From: Tabrizicola soli
GTDB taxonomy: Bacteria > Pseudomonadota > Alphaproteobacteria > Rhodobacterales > Rhodobacteraceae
Assembly (NCBI RefSeq): GCF_015999335.1
Contig: NZ_JAEACP010000024.1
Location: 1 to 64,000 of the forward strand
Reading direction: 5' to 3'
Length of the DNA: 64,000 nucleotides
The stretch's first letter is position 1, and every line of letters begins with the position of its first letter. Both the position numbers and the translations under genes were made by a program. The notes beneath the pieces are model-generated. The model made no database searches and was not told the DNA's origin. It worked only from the letters and a program-made list of their open reading frames with translations. Positions 46,028-55,337 of the stretch are shown one piece after another.

Positions 46028-46866
46028 GAACCCTCTACCTCGCCCTCAAATACCTTGCCGTCCTCTTGTGGTCGGCCTTCGTGATCTTCCCCTTCCTGTG
46101 GATGATCTCGACCAGCTTCAAGACCGCCAATGCCGTGACCGGCGGGGCGAAATGGCTGCCCTGGCTGCAGTTCGAGCCGTCCCTGTCGGGCTGGCAGTCG
46201 CTCTTCGGCGGGGTGGGCGGGATCAACATACTGAAGCCTTACGCCAATTCCGCCATCGTCACGCTGTCGGGCTCGGCCATCGCGCTCGTCCTCGGGACGC
46301 TGGCGGCTTATGGCCTGTCTCGCTTCACCTTCAAGGCGGGCCCGTTGAAGAACGGGGACATCACCTTCTTCTTCATCAGCCAGCGCATCATGCCACCCAT
46401 CGTCCTCGCGATCCCCTTCTTCCTGATGCTGCGCTTCCTCGGCCTTCTGGACACGCTGCCGGGCCTCATCCTCATCTATGTAGCGATGCTGATGCCCATC
46501 GCGGTCTGGGTCATGGTGGACTTCTTCAACTCCGTCCCCCGCGGGCTGGACGAGATGGCCTGGATGGACGGCTGCACGCCCGTCACCACCTTCCTGCGGG
46601 TGATCCTGCCCAATGCCCTGCCCGGCCTTGTCGTCGCGGCCATGTTCTGCCTGATCTTCGGCTGGAACGACTTCTTCTTCGCCTTCACCATGACCTTCAC
46701 CGAAGTGCAGCTCCTGCCCGTGTCGATCGTGGCCCTCAACTCCTCCGTCACGCCGTGGTGGTCGCTGTCCGCCGCAGCCATCGTCTCGGTCGCGCCGCTG
46801 GCCGTGCTGGCCTTCGTGGTGGAACGGTTCCTTTCTCGCGGCGGTCTTGCCGGGGCGGTGCGCTGA
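46024..46866 (+). CDS. ABC transporter permease, MalG/GlpQ-like
   Basis: A 280-residue permease started at 46024, overlapping the previous gene. It has six membrane segments (YLAVLLWSAFVIFPFLWMI first) and an EAA loop of the MalG type: GLDEMAWMDGCTPVTTFLRV. The stop shares a base with the ATG of the first ATPase gene (46866). It completes the heterodimeric channel for the imported solute. Confidence 0.92.
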   Translation: MRTLYLALKYLAVLLWSAFVIFPFLWMISTSFKTANAVTGGAKWLPWLQFEPSLSGWQSLFGGVGGINILKPYANSAIVTLSGSAIALVLGTLAAYGLSRFTFKAGPLKNGDITFFFISQRIMPPIVLAIPFFLMLRFLGLLDTLPGLILIYVAMLMPIAVWVMVDFFNSVPRGLDEMAWMDGCTPVTTFLRVILPNALPGLVVAAMFCLIFGWNDFFFAFTMTFTEVQLLPVSIVALNSSVTPWWSLSAAAIVSVAPLAVLAFVVERFLSRGGLAGAVR

Positions 46867-47930
46867 TGCTCGAACTTTCCAACCTCACATTGGCCGAAGG
46901 CCGCGTGGCGCATCTCGACGATGTGACCGTCAGCTTCCGCAAGGGCCGACTGACCACGCTTCTGGGCCGTACGGGCGCAGGCAAGACCACGCTGATGCGG
47001 GCAATCGCCGGTCTGGCCGAACCCGACCGCGGCAGGATTGCGCTGGACGGCAAGGACTGGTCGCGCCTTGCCCCGTGGCAGCGCCCCGTCGCGATGGTGA
47101 CGCAGCAGTTCATCAACTACCCGCACCTGTCGGTCCTCGACAACGTGGCCTTCCCGCTGGTCCGCCGCAAGGTACCGCAAGACAAGGCGCACGAGGCCGC
47201 CCGCGACATGCTGGGGCGCGTCGGCCTCGGCACCATGATCGACCGCCGCCCGAGCCAGCTTTCGGGGGGCCAGCAGCAGCGCGTCGCCATCGCCCGCGCC
47301 CTGGTCAAGAAGGCTCCTGTCGTCCTTCTGGACGAACCCTTCGTGAACCTTGACTACAAGCTGCGCGAGGGACTGCGCGAGGAACTGGTCGATCTTCTGA
47401 AGGCCGAACGCGAAACCATCGTCATCTACGCCTCCACCGACCCGCGCGAGGCGTTGCAGATGGGCGACGACGTCATCCTGATGGCCGAAGGCCGCGCCAT
47501 CCAGTCCGGGGAGCCGCAGAACGTCTATGCCCGTCCCGGCACCACCCGCGCCGCAGAGGTGGTCAGCGACCCGCCCATCAACCTGATCGGGATGGAGGTG
47601 TCGGGCGGCCAGTTGCGGCTGGACCGTCTGGCCGATCTGCCCGCCCATGCGCTTGGGCGCGACCTGCCTGCCGGGCGCTACACGCTGGGCCTGCGCGCCC
47701 ATTCGATCCGGCAGGGGGGCGATCTCTCAGCCCGCGTGTCGCTGACCGAGGTGTCGGGGTCGGAAACCGTAACACATCTGCAGGCCGCCGGTCAGGCGCT
47801 GGTCATGCTGGAACGCACTGTGACGAACCACGCCCTCGGCACCACCATCACCCTGTCGCTCGATCTGGGCGAGGCGCTCGTCTTCGGCGCGCAGGGCCGG
47901 CTGATCGAGAAGGAACCGGTCCATGGCTGA
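46866..47930 (+). CDS. ABC ATPase, GlpS-like, with altered H-loop
   Basis: A 354-residue ATPase. Walker [10 protein letters not shown], the signature LSGGQQQR and Walker B VVLLDEPF are intact, but the switch position reads [10 protein letters not shown], so the usual H-loop His is replaced. The C-terminal ~100 residues form a TOBE/OB domain. It pairs with the second ATPase, whose signature is degenerate but whose H-loop is intact, so one complete ATP site forms across the dimer. The GlpS/GlpT pair of glycerol importers shows the same asymmetry, to my knowledge. Confidence 0.88.
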   Translation: MLELSNLTLAEGRVAHLDDVTVSFRKGRLTTLLGRTGAGKTTLMRAIAGLAEPDRGRIALDGKDWSRLAPWQRPVAMVTQQFINYPHLSVLDNVAFPLVRRKVPQDKAHEAARDMLGRVGLGTMIDRRPSQLSGGQQQRVAIARALVKKAPVVLLDEPFVNLDYKLREGLREELVDLLKAERETIVIYASTDPREALQMGDDVILMAEGRAIQSGEPQNVYARPGTTRAAEVVSDPPINLIGMEVSGGQLRLDRLADLPAHALGRDLPAGRYTLGLRAHSIRQGGDLSARVSLTEVSGSETVTHLQAAGQALVMLERTVTNHALGTTITLSLDLGEALVFGAQGRLIEKEPVHG

Positions 47931-48987
47931 GATCATCCTCGAAAACCTCGCCCATGCCTACGCACCCGGCGCGCCCTACGCGCTCAAGCCACTGCACATG
48001 ACATGGCGCAACGGCGGCACCTATGCGCTGCTCGGCCCGTCGGGCTGCGGCAAGTCGACCATGCTCAACATCATCTCGGGACTCCTGTGCCCGTCCGAGG
48101 GGCGCGTCCTCTTTGACGGGCAGGATGTGACAGCGCTCGACACCGGCAAGCGCAACATCGCGCAGGTCTTCCAGGTGCCGGTCATCTACAAGTCGATGAC
48201 GGTGGGCGAAAACCTCGGCTTTCCGCTGGTCTGCCGCGGGGCGTCGCCGCAGAAAATCAAGGCGCGGGTGGAAACCGTGGCCGAACGGCTGGGCCTGACC
48301 CAGTGGCTGAAGCGTCCGGCTAATGCATTGACGGCAGACATGAAGCAGCTCGTCTCCCTCGGCCGCGGATTGGTGCGCGAGGATGTTGCAGCAATCCTCC
48401 TGGATGAACCGCTGACGGTGATCGACCCGCAACTGAAATTCGACCTGCGCCGCATCCTCAAAGAGATCAACGAGGAATTCCGCGTCACCATGGTCCTCGT
48501 GACCCATGACCAGACAGAGGCGCTGACCTTTGCCGAAGAGATTGTGGTGATGAATCATGGCGAGGTCGTCCAGATGGGCAGCCCGACGGAACTGTTCGAA
48601 CGGCCCGCCACAGAACATGTCGGCTGGTTCATCGGATCCCCCGCGATGAACTTCCTGCCCGCAGTGCGCGATTCAGACAGGATTGTCGTGCCGGGTACGG
48701 CCCTGTCGGTCACGGTCCCCGCCGCCCTTCCCGACGGCGAACTCAAGATCGGGTTCCGACCTGAACATGCGACGCTGGCACCTTCGGGTGGGGATCTGGA
48801 GGGAACGGTCGGCAGGATCTGGTTCGAAGGCATGGATGAAGTGGTCGGGATCGATCAGGGCGCGCATCGCGTAAAGGTGCGTGTCAGCGGCACCAGCCCC
48901 GCCCGTATGGGCGCAACGGTCGCGGTCAGCGTGCCGGGCGACCGTCTTTGTGTCTTTGTCGACGGAAAGCGACTGCCGTCGGACTAG
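47923..48987 (+). CDS. ABC ATPase, GlpT-like, with altered signature motif
   Basis: A 354-residue ATPase overlapping the first by eight bases. Walker A GPSGCGKST, Walker B ILLDEPLTVID and the H-loop VTHDQTEAL are normal, but the signature is LTADMKQLVSLGRG in place of LSGGQ. A C-terminal TOBE domain is present. It supplies the nucleotide-binding half that uses the intact LSGGQ of its partner. This asymmetry is a hallmark of GlpS/GlpT-type polyol transporters. Confidence 0.9.
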   Translation: MAEIILENLAHAYAPGAPYALKPLHMTWRNGGTYALLGPSGCGKSTMLNIISGLLCPSEGRVLFDGQDVTALDTGKRNIAQVFQVPVIYKSMTVGENLGFPLVCRGASPQKIKARVETVAERLGLTQWLKRPANALTADMKQLVSLGRGLVREDVAAILLDEPLTVIDPQLKFDLRRILKEINEEFRVTMVLVTHDQTEALTFAEEIVVMNHGEVVQMGSPTELFERPATEHVGWFIGSPAMNFLPAVRDSDRIVVPGTALSVTVPAALPDGELKIGFRPEHATLAPSGGDLEGTVGRIWFEGMDEVVGIDQGAHRVKVRVSGTSPARMGATVAVSVPGDRLCVFVDGKRLPSD

Positions 48988-49116
48988 CCGAAGAACATAG
49001 GTCGACCTGACGGCACGATGTAGGACGTTTAACTTCGAGCGGCCGGCAGGCTTTCGTCGAAGTGGTAATCCATCGCATTCGTGACGAGGTTCAACTTGGC
49101 ACGACACCGAGCATAG

Positions 49117-49138
49117 AAGCATTCTCGTTAGAATGCTT
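49117..49138. terminator. Hairpin downstream of the transporter operon
   Basis: AAGCATTC, a TCGTTA loop and GAATGCTT form a perfect 8-base stem, 130 bases after the last transporter stop. It is followed by TAAGGGCACGTT in two direct copies (49139-49150 and 49152-49163) and then a T-run at about 49162-49167. It may be a weak terminator for the operon or for the opposing recombinase gene; without a T-run directly at the stem the call is tentative. Confidence 0.35.
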
Positions 49139-49234
49139 TAAGGGCACGTTCTAAGGGCACGTTTTTTGCGGCGTGTTCGGCTCGATCGTCCGCTAAGGGC
49201 CGACCGACGCAAGCTGTGCCGGTCGGCGGGATGT

Positions 49235-49867
49235 CTACAGGTCTATCCCCTCTGACAGGGACAACGCATCCTCGATGTCGACGCCGAGGTAGCGCACCGT
49301 GCTGTCCATCTTGGTGTGGCCCAGCAGTAGCTGGACTGCACGCAGGTTGCCGGTCTTCTTGTATATCTGCGCGACTTTGGTGCGTCGCATGGAATGCGTG
49401 CCGTAGGCGCTCGGTTCGAGGCCCAGCGACATCACCCAACCTCGGACGATCCGCGCATACTGTCGCGTGGACAGGTGCGGGCTGCCATGGATCCGGCTGG
49501 GCCACAGGAAATCGAGTCCAATCATTTCAGGGTCGCGGATCCAACGATCGAGCGACAGCCGGGTAGTTTCAGTGATCTCAAAGCGGACCGGCTTGCCGGT
49601 CTTACTCTGGATCATTGAGGCACGTTCCTTGACCCGTCCAGCGGCAAACACGTCCCGGACCCGCAGCGCGACGAGGTCGCATCCGCGAAGCTTGCTGTCT
49701 ACGGCCATGTTGAACAGCGCGAGGTCGCGCTGGTTGTCGGCCATTTCGAGGCGGACCCGGATGGACCAGACATGCCGCGGCAAGAGCGGGCGCTTCTGAC
49801 CAATGATGCGGCCCTTGTTCCAGGCGACGCGAGCAGGACGAAGGGCGGGGAGAAGATCGTTGGGCAT
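49235..49867 (-). CDS. Small tyrosine recombinase
   Basis: A 210-residue recombinase started at 49867 (MPNDLLPALRPARV) with GGAGG upstream. It belongs to a compact family common on Rhodobacteraceae plasmids. Catalytic elements seen are the first Arg in NMAVDSKLRGCDLVAL, THSMRRTK, LLGHTKM and the tyrosine of VRYLG. It lacks a separate arm-binding domain. It may act in resolution of replicon multimers or in cassette movement. Confidence 0.85.
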   Translation of the reverse strand: MPNDLLPALRPARVAWNKGRIIGQKRPLLPRHVWSIRVRLEMADNQRDLALFNMAVDSKLRGCDLVALRVRDVFAAGRVKERASMIQSKTGKPVRFEITETTRLSLDRWIRDPEMIGLDFLWPSRIHGSPHLSTRQYARIVRGWVMSLGLEPSAYGTHSMRRTKVAQIYKKTGNLRAVQLLLGHTKMDSTVRYLGVDIEDALSLSEGIDL

Positions 49868-50044
49868 GAGTATACCTCCAGTCCACCGGGCCCACCCTTC
49901 TTCGGTCATGCCGACCACCTCAAGATACCACGTCTCGGACCGGGAGTGGGAGCGTCGGGCGGGAAGCGGCCGTTGAACCCTTCGAGTCAATCTCTGCATG
50001 ACGGATCTGGCATCTGCGTGTGCGTCGGTGGGTTGGGTTATCAC

Positions 50045-51529
50045 TTACAACTTGTCAAAAACTGAGCCAACACGCGGCGCGAACAGTTGTTGGTAGCGCC
50101 TCGTCGCATATTCGTCCGTCATGCCAGCGATGTAATCGCAGATCACGCGAGGCGTCGGGATATCTCCACCTCCCTGCCGCGTAAGTGCATAATCGCGCGT
50201 ATCAAGCAGGCGCTTTGGGTCTGTCGCAAAGGCTTCGAAAAGCTCAGTGACGATCTTCTGACCCTTGAATTCTAGTTGCTGGACCTGTGTTGTCTTGACC
50301 ACCAACTCCGCAACCATCGTCTTGAGAATTCCCAGCGCCTTCTCGTGATCAACTGGAAGAACGGCTTTCCACCGGAAAATTGGCTCTTTGAAAACAGGCA
50401 GGCTGCGCGCTTTCGTGTGGTCATCCAATTCTAGGCGGGCAGCGTCGACGAAGAAGCCAACAAGACTAGAAATCTCAGTCTTTCGTTCATGCGACTTGGT
50501 AGAAAAAAGCGCCTTGATCATCTTGGACAACTGCCCTCCGTGCCTCACCGATAGGTAGGGTGCCAGAAGTTCCTTGCGCTTGACACTGGTCTTGGCGTCT
50601 TCTTGCTCTAGCCAAGCGCTGAATGCCTTCTCATCGATTAGATGCAGCCCGATTGCGTCCTCGAGGTCATGGACGCCATAAGCAATATCATCTGCAAGCT
50701 CCATGATGGATGTGTCGACTGACATGAATTTGGGCTTTGGGTGTTTCTTCCCCGGGTCGTCATCATAGACTCTACTAAGTTGAGCCCAATCATCCTCGAG
50801 ACCTTGCCGCACCCAACCCATGACGACATCATCATGTTCGTCGTCCAGATAGCATTTCGGCGGTTTGAAATGTTCCGCCACGAAGATGGAGTTTCTTGGA
50901 ACGCGCGTTAGAAAGGGTTTCCCCTTCATCTCGACCTCGGACGTTTCCGGCCGTCCGCCCAGACCCCGAATCGACCAATTGACTGCATCTGAAAAGCGCG
51001 CGGGATATTTGATTGTTCCCAGAACCGTCCTTTTCGTTAGATTCATGCCGCCATTTTCGTGATAGCGGTCGAGCTTCGTGATTATGCGAAGTGTCTGTCC
51101 ATTGCCTTCAAACCCGCCGTAAGGCAGCATGCAACGGTTGAGTGCAACCTCACCGCCATGCCCGAAAGGTGGGTGTCCAATGTCATGGGCCAAGCAGATA
51201 CTGGACATGAGCATCGGATCAGGAAGGATAGCCAACTTTGCATCCAGCAGGTGCATCTCTTCGCTGTTGACCATCCCGCTCTGCTTGCGTTTTTCGGCCT
51301 CACGGTAGAGCTTCTTGGTGATCGAGACGCCGATCTGGCTAACCTCCAGCGTGTGTGTCAACCGGGTGCGGTAAAAGTCGCCGTCGCCAACACCAAGCAC
51401 CTGGGTCTTGGCCTGAAGGCGTCGGAAGGAGGCCGAGTGAACGATGCGGGCGTAGTCCCGCTCATAGTCGGTGCGATAGTCGCCCGGTCTGTCCGGATAC
51501 CGCCGTGCTGTCCAATTCACAGACATCAT
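50045..51529 (-). CDS. dgt: dGTP triphosphohydrolase (dGTPase)
   Basis: A 494-residue HD-domain enzyme started at the ATG pair 51529/51526, after AAAGG. Metal-binding residues occur in RLTHTLEV and CLAHDIGHPPFGH, and SIMELADDIAYGVHD carries the later His/Asp, as in dGTPases. The enzyme hydrolyses dGTP to deoxyguanosine and triphosphate. Housekeeping or antiphage roles are both known for the family; its position among defence genes and its AT-rich base use favour the second. It lies head-on to the transporter operon, 178 bases upstream of the recombinase. Confidence 0.93.
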   Translation of the reverse strand: MMSVNWTARRYPDRPGDYRTDYERDYARIVHSASFRRLQAKTQVLGVGDGDFYRTRLTHTLEVSQIGVSITKKLYREAEKRKQSGMVNSEEMHLLDAKLAILPDPMLMSSICLAHDIGHPPFGHGGEVALNRCMLPYGGFEGNGQTLRIITKLDRYHENGGMNLTKRTVLGTIKYPARFSDAVNWSIRGLGGRPETSEVEMKGKPFLTRVPRNSIFVAEHFKPPKCYLDDEHDDVVMGWVRQGLEDDWAQLSRVYDDDPGKKHPKPKFMSVDTSIMELADDIAYGVHDLEDAIGLHLIDEKAFSAWLEQEDAKTSVKRKELLAPYLSVRHGGQLSKMIKALFSTKSHERKTEISSLVGFFVDAARLELDDHTKARSLPVFKEPIFRWKAVLPVDHEKALGILKTMVAELVVKTTQVQQLEFKGQKIVTELFEAFATDPKRLLDTRDYALTRQGGGDIPTPRVICDYIAGMTDEYATRRYQQLFAPRVGSVFDKL

Positions 51530-51815
51530 TAACCTTTTGAAAGCTGATACTTGTCGAAATTGATTGTATGAACGATCCGGAAGGCTCGCCAAGAGGAAAA
51601 GACAGTGTAGTGAAGGACCGTCCGATCTGCTTGTCGTCGATCCGTGCCTCATGCCTGCCATCGGGGAACCCGTCCGACTGACTTCCCGTCTGAACGCAAT
51701 CCAGCGGACTGGACTTACACTCCGCTTGAAAAAACTGCGCGATCTCCGACCCCAGTGTGGTTGAATGCTACTCTACCGACAACGACCGGCGGCTACGGGC
51801 CGTTCACGTTCCCCC
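51530..51815. other. Gap between dGTPase and PLD helicase
   Basis: The 286 bases contain no convincing gene or repeat. They should carry the promoter of the dGTPase gene, as the helicase gene ends on the other side. No clear promoter elements could be named. Confidence 0.35.
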
Positions 51816-54662
51816 TCACCCCGCGATCCCCAACCCCGGGCGCAGGTGTTCCGGCACCGGGACTGGCAGGCGCCATGTCACCGTGATCGGACCCTCGCCC
51901 TCCCAGCCCTCGAACACGGGTCGACCACAGTAGAGGAAAGGCGCTGCTTTCCCGTTCCGCAGCTTGCCGTTCCGGACGAAGAGGTGAACGCGGGCCTTGT
52001 CGTCTGCCCCCGAGAGCATGCGGCCGATCTGGCTGTCGCGGCGGGTCTGGGTCTGGCTTTGCCACTGCATCCGGTCGGGGCCGAGGAAATGGTCCTCGTA
52101 ATGGCTGCCCGCGGTCAGCCCGCCCTTCTTCAGGGTGGTCAGGAGGATCAGGGTGTTGTTCAGCCGGACGATCCCGGCGTTCCAGTTCCCGGGGCTAAAC
52201 CGCGCACCGAAAAGGGGCGGGATCTCTTCGCGCAGGTATTCGCGCCACAGGTCCGGTCCGGAAGTAGTGAAGGGCACAGGGGCCTCGGCCGCCTGTTGTC
52301 CGGGCTGTGTCGCGAGCCGCCAGTCGGCCAGTTCGGCCAGCATCGCGGCAGCCTTTCCGTCCGGATCGGGCCGGGTCAGGCGGAGGCGGACGCCCTCGAC
52401 CGAGAGGAGCGGTTCGAAGGCCCAGAAGGTGCGCCCCTCCTCGGGCGTCGGCGTACCGTCACGCAAGTGGCGCAGCGCCTCCAGCGCGGGCGGGCTGAGG
52501 GACCGGTCCCGCTCCACCCGCCGCAGCAGGTCGGCGACCGTAACCAGCGCCCGGCCATCCACCGGATCGCCCATGTCGCGGACGAAGTCGAACCAGCCCC
52601 CATGCCCGGTGCGCGCGGGGTCAAAGCCCATGGCCGCCACCTCGGCCGCGCAGGGGCGGCGCCCGTGGCGCAGGCGGAAGTCGCGGTATTGCGCCTCCAG
52701 ATCCTCCATCCCGGACTTCGGGCGCAGCAGATCGCGCAGGATCTCGACCACTCTCAGGTCGTAGGTCACCGAACAGCCCGGCGGCAGGGCCATCTGCCCG
52801 GCGACAGCCTGTTCCAGCCGCAGGGCCAGCGACCGGTCACCCGGGCCGGCATTCAGCAGCGCGCGCAGTTTCGTCAGGAACACCCGGTGGTTCCCGATGT
52901 AGTCGATGACGCGCAGCACCTTGCCCTCGACCCGGCGCAGGCCGCGGCCCAGCTGTTGCAGCCACAGGATCACGCTTTCCGTCGGGCGGAGCATCATCAC
53001 CGTGCCGATGGCGGGCACGTCCACGCCTTCGTTGAACATGTCGACGGCAAAGAGGATGTCGATCTCGCCCCGACCCAGCTGGTCCAGCGAGGTGGCCCGC
53101 GGGGCCGAGCCGGGTCCGGAATGCACCGCAACGGCACGAAGGCCCCGGTCACGGAAGAAGGCGGCCATGAACTCCGCGTGCCGGACCGAACAGCAAAAGC
53201 CGATCGCCGGGCCGTCGCGGTGGCGATGGAACTGGTCCAGCGCGTTTTGTGCACGCCCCTCGGTCGCGAGCGCCGCCTCCAGCGCCTCGGGGTCGAACTG
53301 GGTGGAGCGCCACGGGATCTGCGCGTAATCCACCTCGTCCGGCACGCCCATGTAGCGGAAGGGCGAGAGAAGCCCGGCCTCGATCCCGTCGAAGAGGTCG
53401 CAGTGATAGACGAGGTTGTCGCCGCACAGAGCCAGCAGGTCGGCCCCGTCCGACCGGTCCGGCGTCGCGGTCAGCCCCAGCAGGAAGCGCGGGGTAAAGT
53501 GGTCGAGCAGCCCGCGATAACTGGCGGCGCTGGCGTGGTGGAACTCATCGACGACAATGTAGTCGAAGGCGTCCGGTGCGAAGCGGCGCAGGTGGCCGAC
53601 CCGGCCGATGGTCTGGATCGACGCGAAGAGGATGTCGGCGCCTTCGTCCTTCTCCGCGCCGTCAAACCGGCCGAACCGGGCCTCGGGTCGGATCCGGCGG
53701 AAGGCGGCCATCGCCTGAGTCAGGATCTCGTCCCGGTGCGCCACGAACAGGACCCGGGCGAAGGCGCGGCTGTCAAAGGCGGCGAGCCAGGTCTTGCCGA
53801 GGCCGGTTGCCAGCACGACCAGCCCGGCTCGGCGCCCGGCGGCGCGTGTGGCGGTCAGCGCCGCCAGCGCGGCGCGCTGGATCGCGTGGGGTTCGGGCGG
53901 CGGGGCAGGGGGCTCGTCCGCGACGATCTTCTGCGCCAGATCGGTCAGGGGCGCGCCCTGCCGCCTGGCGGCATAAGCGGCGATCCAGTCCGGGGTCAGC
54001 GGGCAGGTCCGGGGATGGGTCCAGAGATCTTCGAACGCGCGCGCCACCATATCGGCGGCTCCCTCGGCATGCAGGTTCCATTCGACCCCGCTGGTCAGCG
54101 CGGTTCGGGACAGGTTCGAGCTGCCGACAATCGCCGCGCCCTGCCGGTCGGCCGCCCGGAACAGCCAGGCCTTGGGGTGGAAACTCCCCGAACCGGCTTC
54201 GAAGACGCGGACCTGTGCGCCGTCCAGGTCCGCCAGCCGATGGAGCGCGGCGGGTTCGGTCACGTCCATGTAATCGCCGACCACGACCCGGAGCCACCCG
54301 CCCCGGTCGAGCAGGTCCCGTAACCAGGGCATGATTACTTGCACGCCCGAGTCCATCGCGAAGGCCACGGCCAGATCGACGCTCTCGGCGCCATCGATGC
54401 CTTGCGCGATCAATGGCAACAAGGGATCGGTCCCCCCGGTGGTCAAGCGCAGGGCCTGCGCGCCGCCCGGTCGCAGGTGGAAATGCCCGTGGTCCGCGGC
54501 CACCGTGAACCCCGCCGCCCCGGCGGCCAAGGCTTCACCCAGCCGGGCCAGCAGTGTGAACTGCTCGGCTGCCGTCAGATCAGCCCAGGCCGCCACATGC
54601 CGCGGCGCGGCCAGCGGGCCGGGAGCGCGACAGATCGGGCAATCAGGGCATGGGTCGGACAC
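51816..54662 (-). CDS. DEAD/DEAH helicase with HIT-like and PLD domains and DUF3427
   Basis: A 948-residue fusion. Initiation is at a GTG (54662) with GGAGG just upstream; the ATG 28 codons earlier lacks such a site. The N-terminus (CPDCPICRAPG ... DHGHFHLRP) looks like a HIT-type domain. A phospholipase-D nuclease domain follows, with FHPKAWLF and GSSNLSRTAL as the HKD motif. The SF2 helicase has ATGLGKTWLA, VVDEFHH, LGLTATPDR and QQLGRGLRR, and the C-terminus matches DUF3427 (HYEDHFLGPDRMQWQSQ). It is a stand-alone nuclease-helicase of restriction or repair type. Confidence 0.85.
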   Translation of the reverse strand: MSDPCPDCPICRAPGPLAAPRHVAAWADLTAAEQFTLLARLGEALAAGAAGFTVAADHGHFHLRPGGAQALRLTTGGTDPLLPLIAQGIDGAESVDLAVAFAMDSGVQVIMPWLRDLLDRGGWLRVVVGDYMDVTEPAALHRLADLDGAQVRVFEAGSGSFHPKAWLFRAADRQGAAIVGSSNLSRTALTSGVEWNLHAEGAADMVARAFEDLWTHPRTCPLTPDWIAAYAARRQGAPLTDLAQKIVADEPPAPPPEPHAIQRAALAALTATRAAGRRAGLVVLATGLGKTWLAAFDSRAFARVLFVAHRDEILTQAMAAFRRIRPEARFGRFDGAEKDEGADILFASIQTIGRVGHLRRFAPDAFDYIVVDEFHHASAASYRGLLDHFTPRFLLGLTATPDRSDGADLLALCGDNLVYHCDLFDGIEAGLLSPFRYMGVPDEVDYAQIPWRSTQFDPEALEAALATEGRAQNALDQFHRHRDGPAIGFCCSVRHAEFMAAFFRDRGLRAVAVHSGPGSAPRATSLDQLGRGEIDILFAVDMFNEGVDVPAIGTVMMLRPTESVILWLQQLGRGLRRVEGKVLRVIDYIGNHRVFLTKLRALLNAGPGDRSLALRLEQAVAGQMALPPGCSVTYDLRVVEILRDLLRPKSGMEDLEAQYRDFRLRHGRRPCAAEVAAMGFDPARTGHGGWFDFVRDMGDPVDGRALVTVADLLRRVERDRSLSPPALEALRHLRDGTPTPEEGRTFWAFEPLLSVEGVRLRLTRPDPDGKAAAMLAELADWRLATQPGQQAAEAPVPFTTSGPDLWREYLREEIPPLFGARFSPGNWNAGIVRLNNTLILLTTLKKGGLTAGSHYEDHFLGPDRMQWQSQTQTRRDSQIGRMLSGADDKARVHLFVRNGKLRNGKAAPFLYCGRPVFEGWEGEGPITVTWRLPVPVPEHLRPGLGIAG

Positions 54663-55337
54663 GGGGCCTCCGGGAAAGTCCCGCCAGGCTAAGCGTTTCC
54701 GGGGACATGTCCAGGAGGGCCGGGTGACAATTGCCGGGTCCTGCATGGCAAACCGCCCCTATCCGGTCCGGGCAGAACGTCAGCCAGGACCGGATCGGGC
54801 GGCGCGGCGGCAAACCTGACCAACACGACGAGGATGATGTTCTGGTGAAGGAAGCAGGGACAGCCTATCGGAGCGTCAGGGCGGCGCAATGGGGAAGGTG
54901 ACCGGGGTACAGGTGACGGACCCCGGGATGACGATGGGCGGGTGCGGAGGATGGCCGGGTCGGCCAGCCTCTGCGCCCGCGTCGGCAGCCCGGCACGCGG
55001 CAGAGGTGATCCGGGGGATCAGCCGACGCGCGTTCCGGCAAGCAAAAGGCCCACCGGACCCGCTGAAAAAGAACAGGAAAAACAAATCAAGAAACGGGGT
55101 GTGAGGGTCCAGCAAGCTGCTGGTCGCAGCGATCGATCGGCCTCCGGGCCGGTCGACTCGCGAGAAGGGGTCGAGGGGGTATCCCCCTCGCGAACGGGTT
55201 TTTGTGATGTCGGGGGCCCCCCGACAGCGCAAAAACGTTAGTGAGTAACAGACCGGACATTCCCACGGATTTTTCGCTGCGGTTTTTCACGCCCCTCGCG
55301 GAGGCTTGGACCAGCGAAATCTGCCCGGAACCTGATC
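54663..55337. other. Gap upstream of the relaxase with oriT-like inverted repeats
   Basis: The 675 bases have no convincing gene. The last 170 bases before the relaxase hold clear hairpins: CGAGGGGG-TAT-CCCCCTCG at 55172-55190, GTCGGGGG-C-CCCCCGAC at 55209-55225, and GTTTTTG/CAAAAAC arms (55198-55204, 55230-55236) flanking the second. The rest is featureless GC-rich sequence plus an A-rich stretch near 55070-55095. Confidence 0.55.
55172..55236. promoter_or_regulatory. Candidate origin of transfer (oriT)
   Basis: Two perfect 8-base-stem hairpins and a 7-base outer stem lie about 100 bases upstream of the relaxase start. Relaxase genes commonly sit beside their oriT, and an inverted repeat next to the nick site is usual. 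The nick site itself cannot be assigned from sequence. A regulatory role in relaxase expression is an alternative. Confidence 0.45.

Noticed and set aside
46068-47930. Long frames of 46068-47930 (+) and 46476-47702 (-)
   Set aside because: The real frame changes at 46866, where permease and ATPase overlap; only the last part of the long plus frame is coding, and the minus frame is a shadow.
51765-54323. 852-codon plus frame
   Set aside because: Antisense to the PLD helicase, which has complete motifs.
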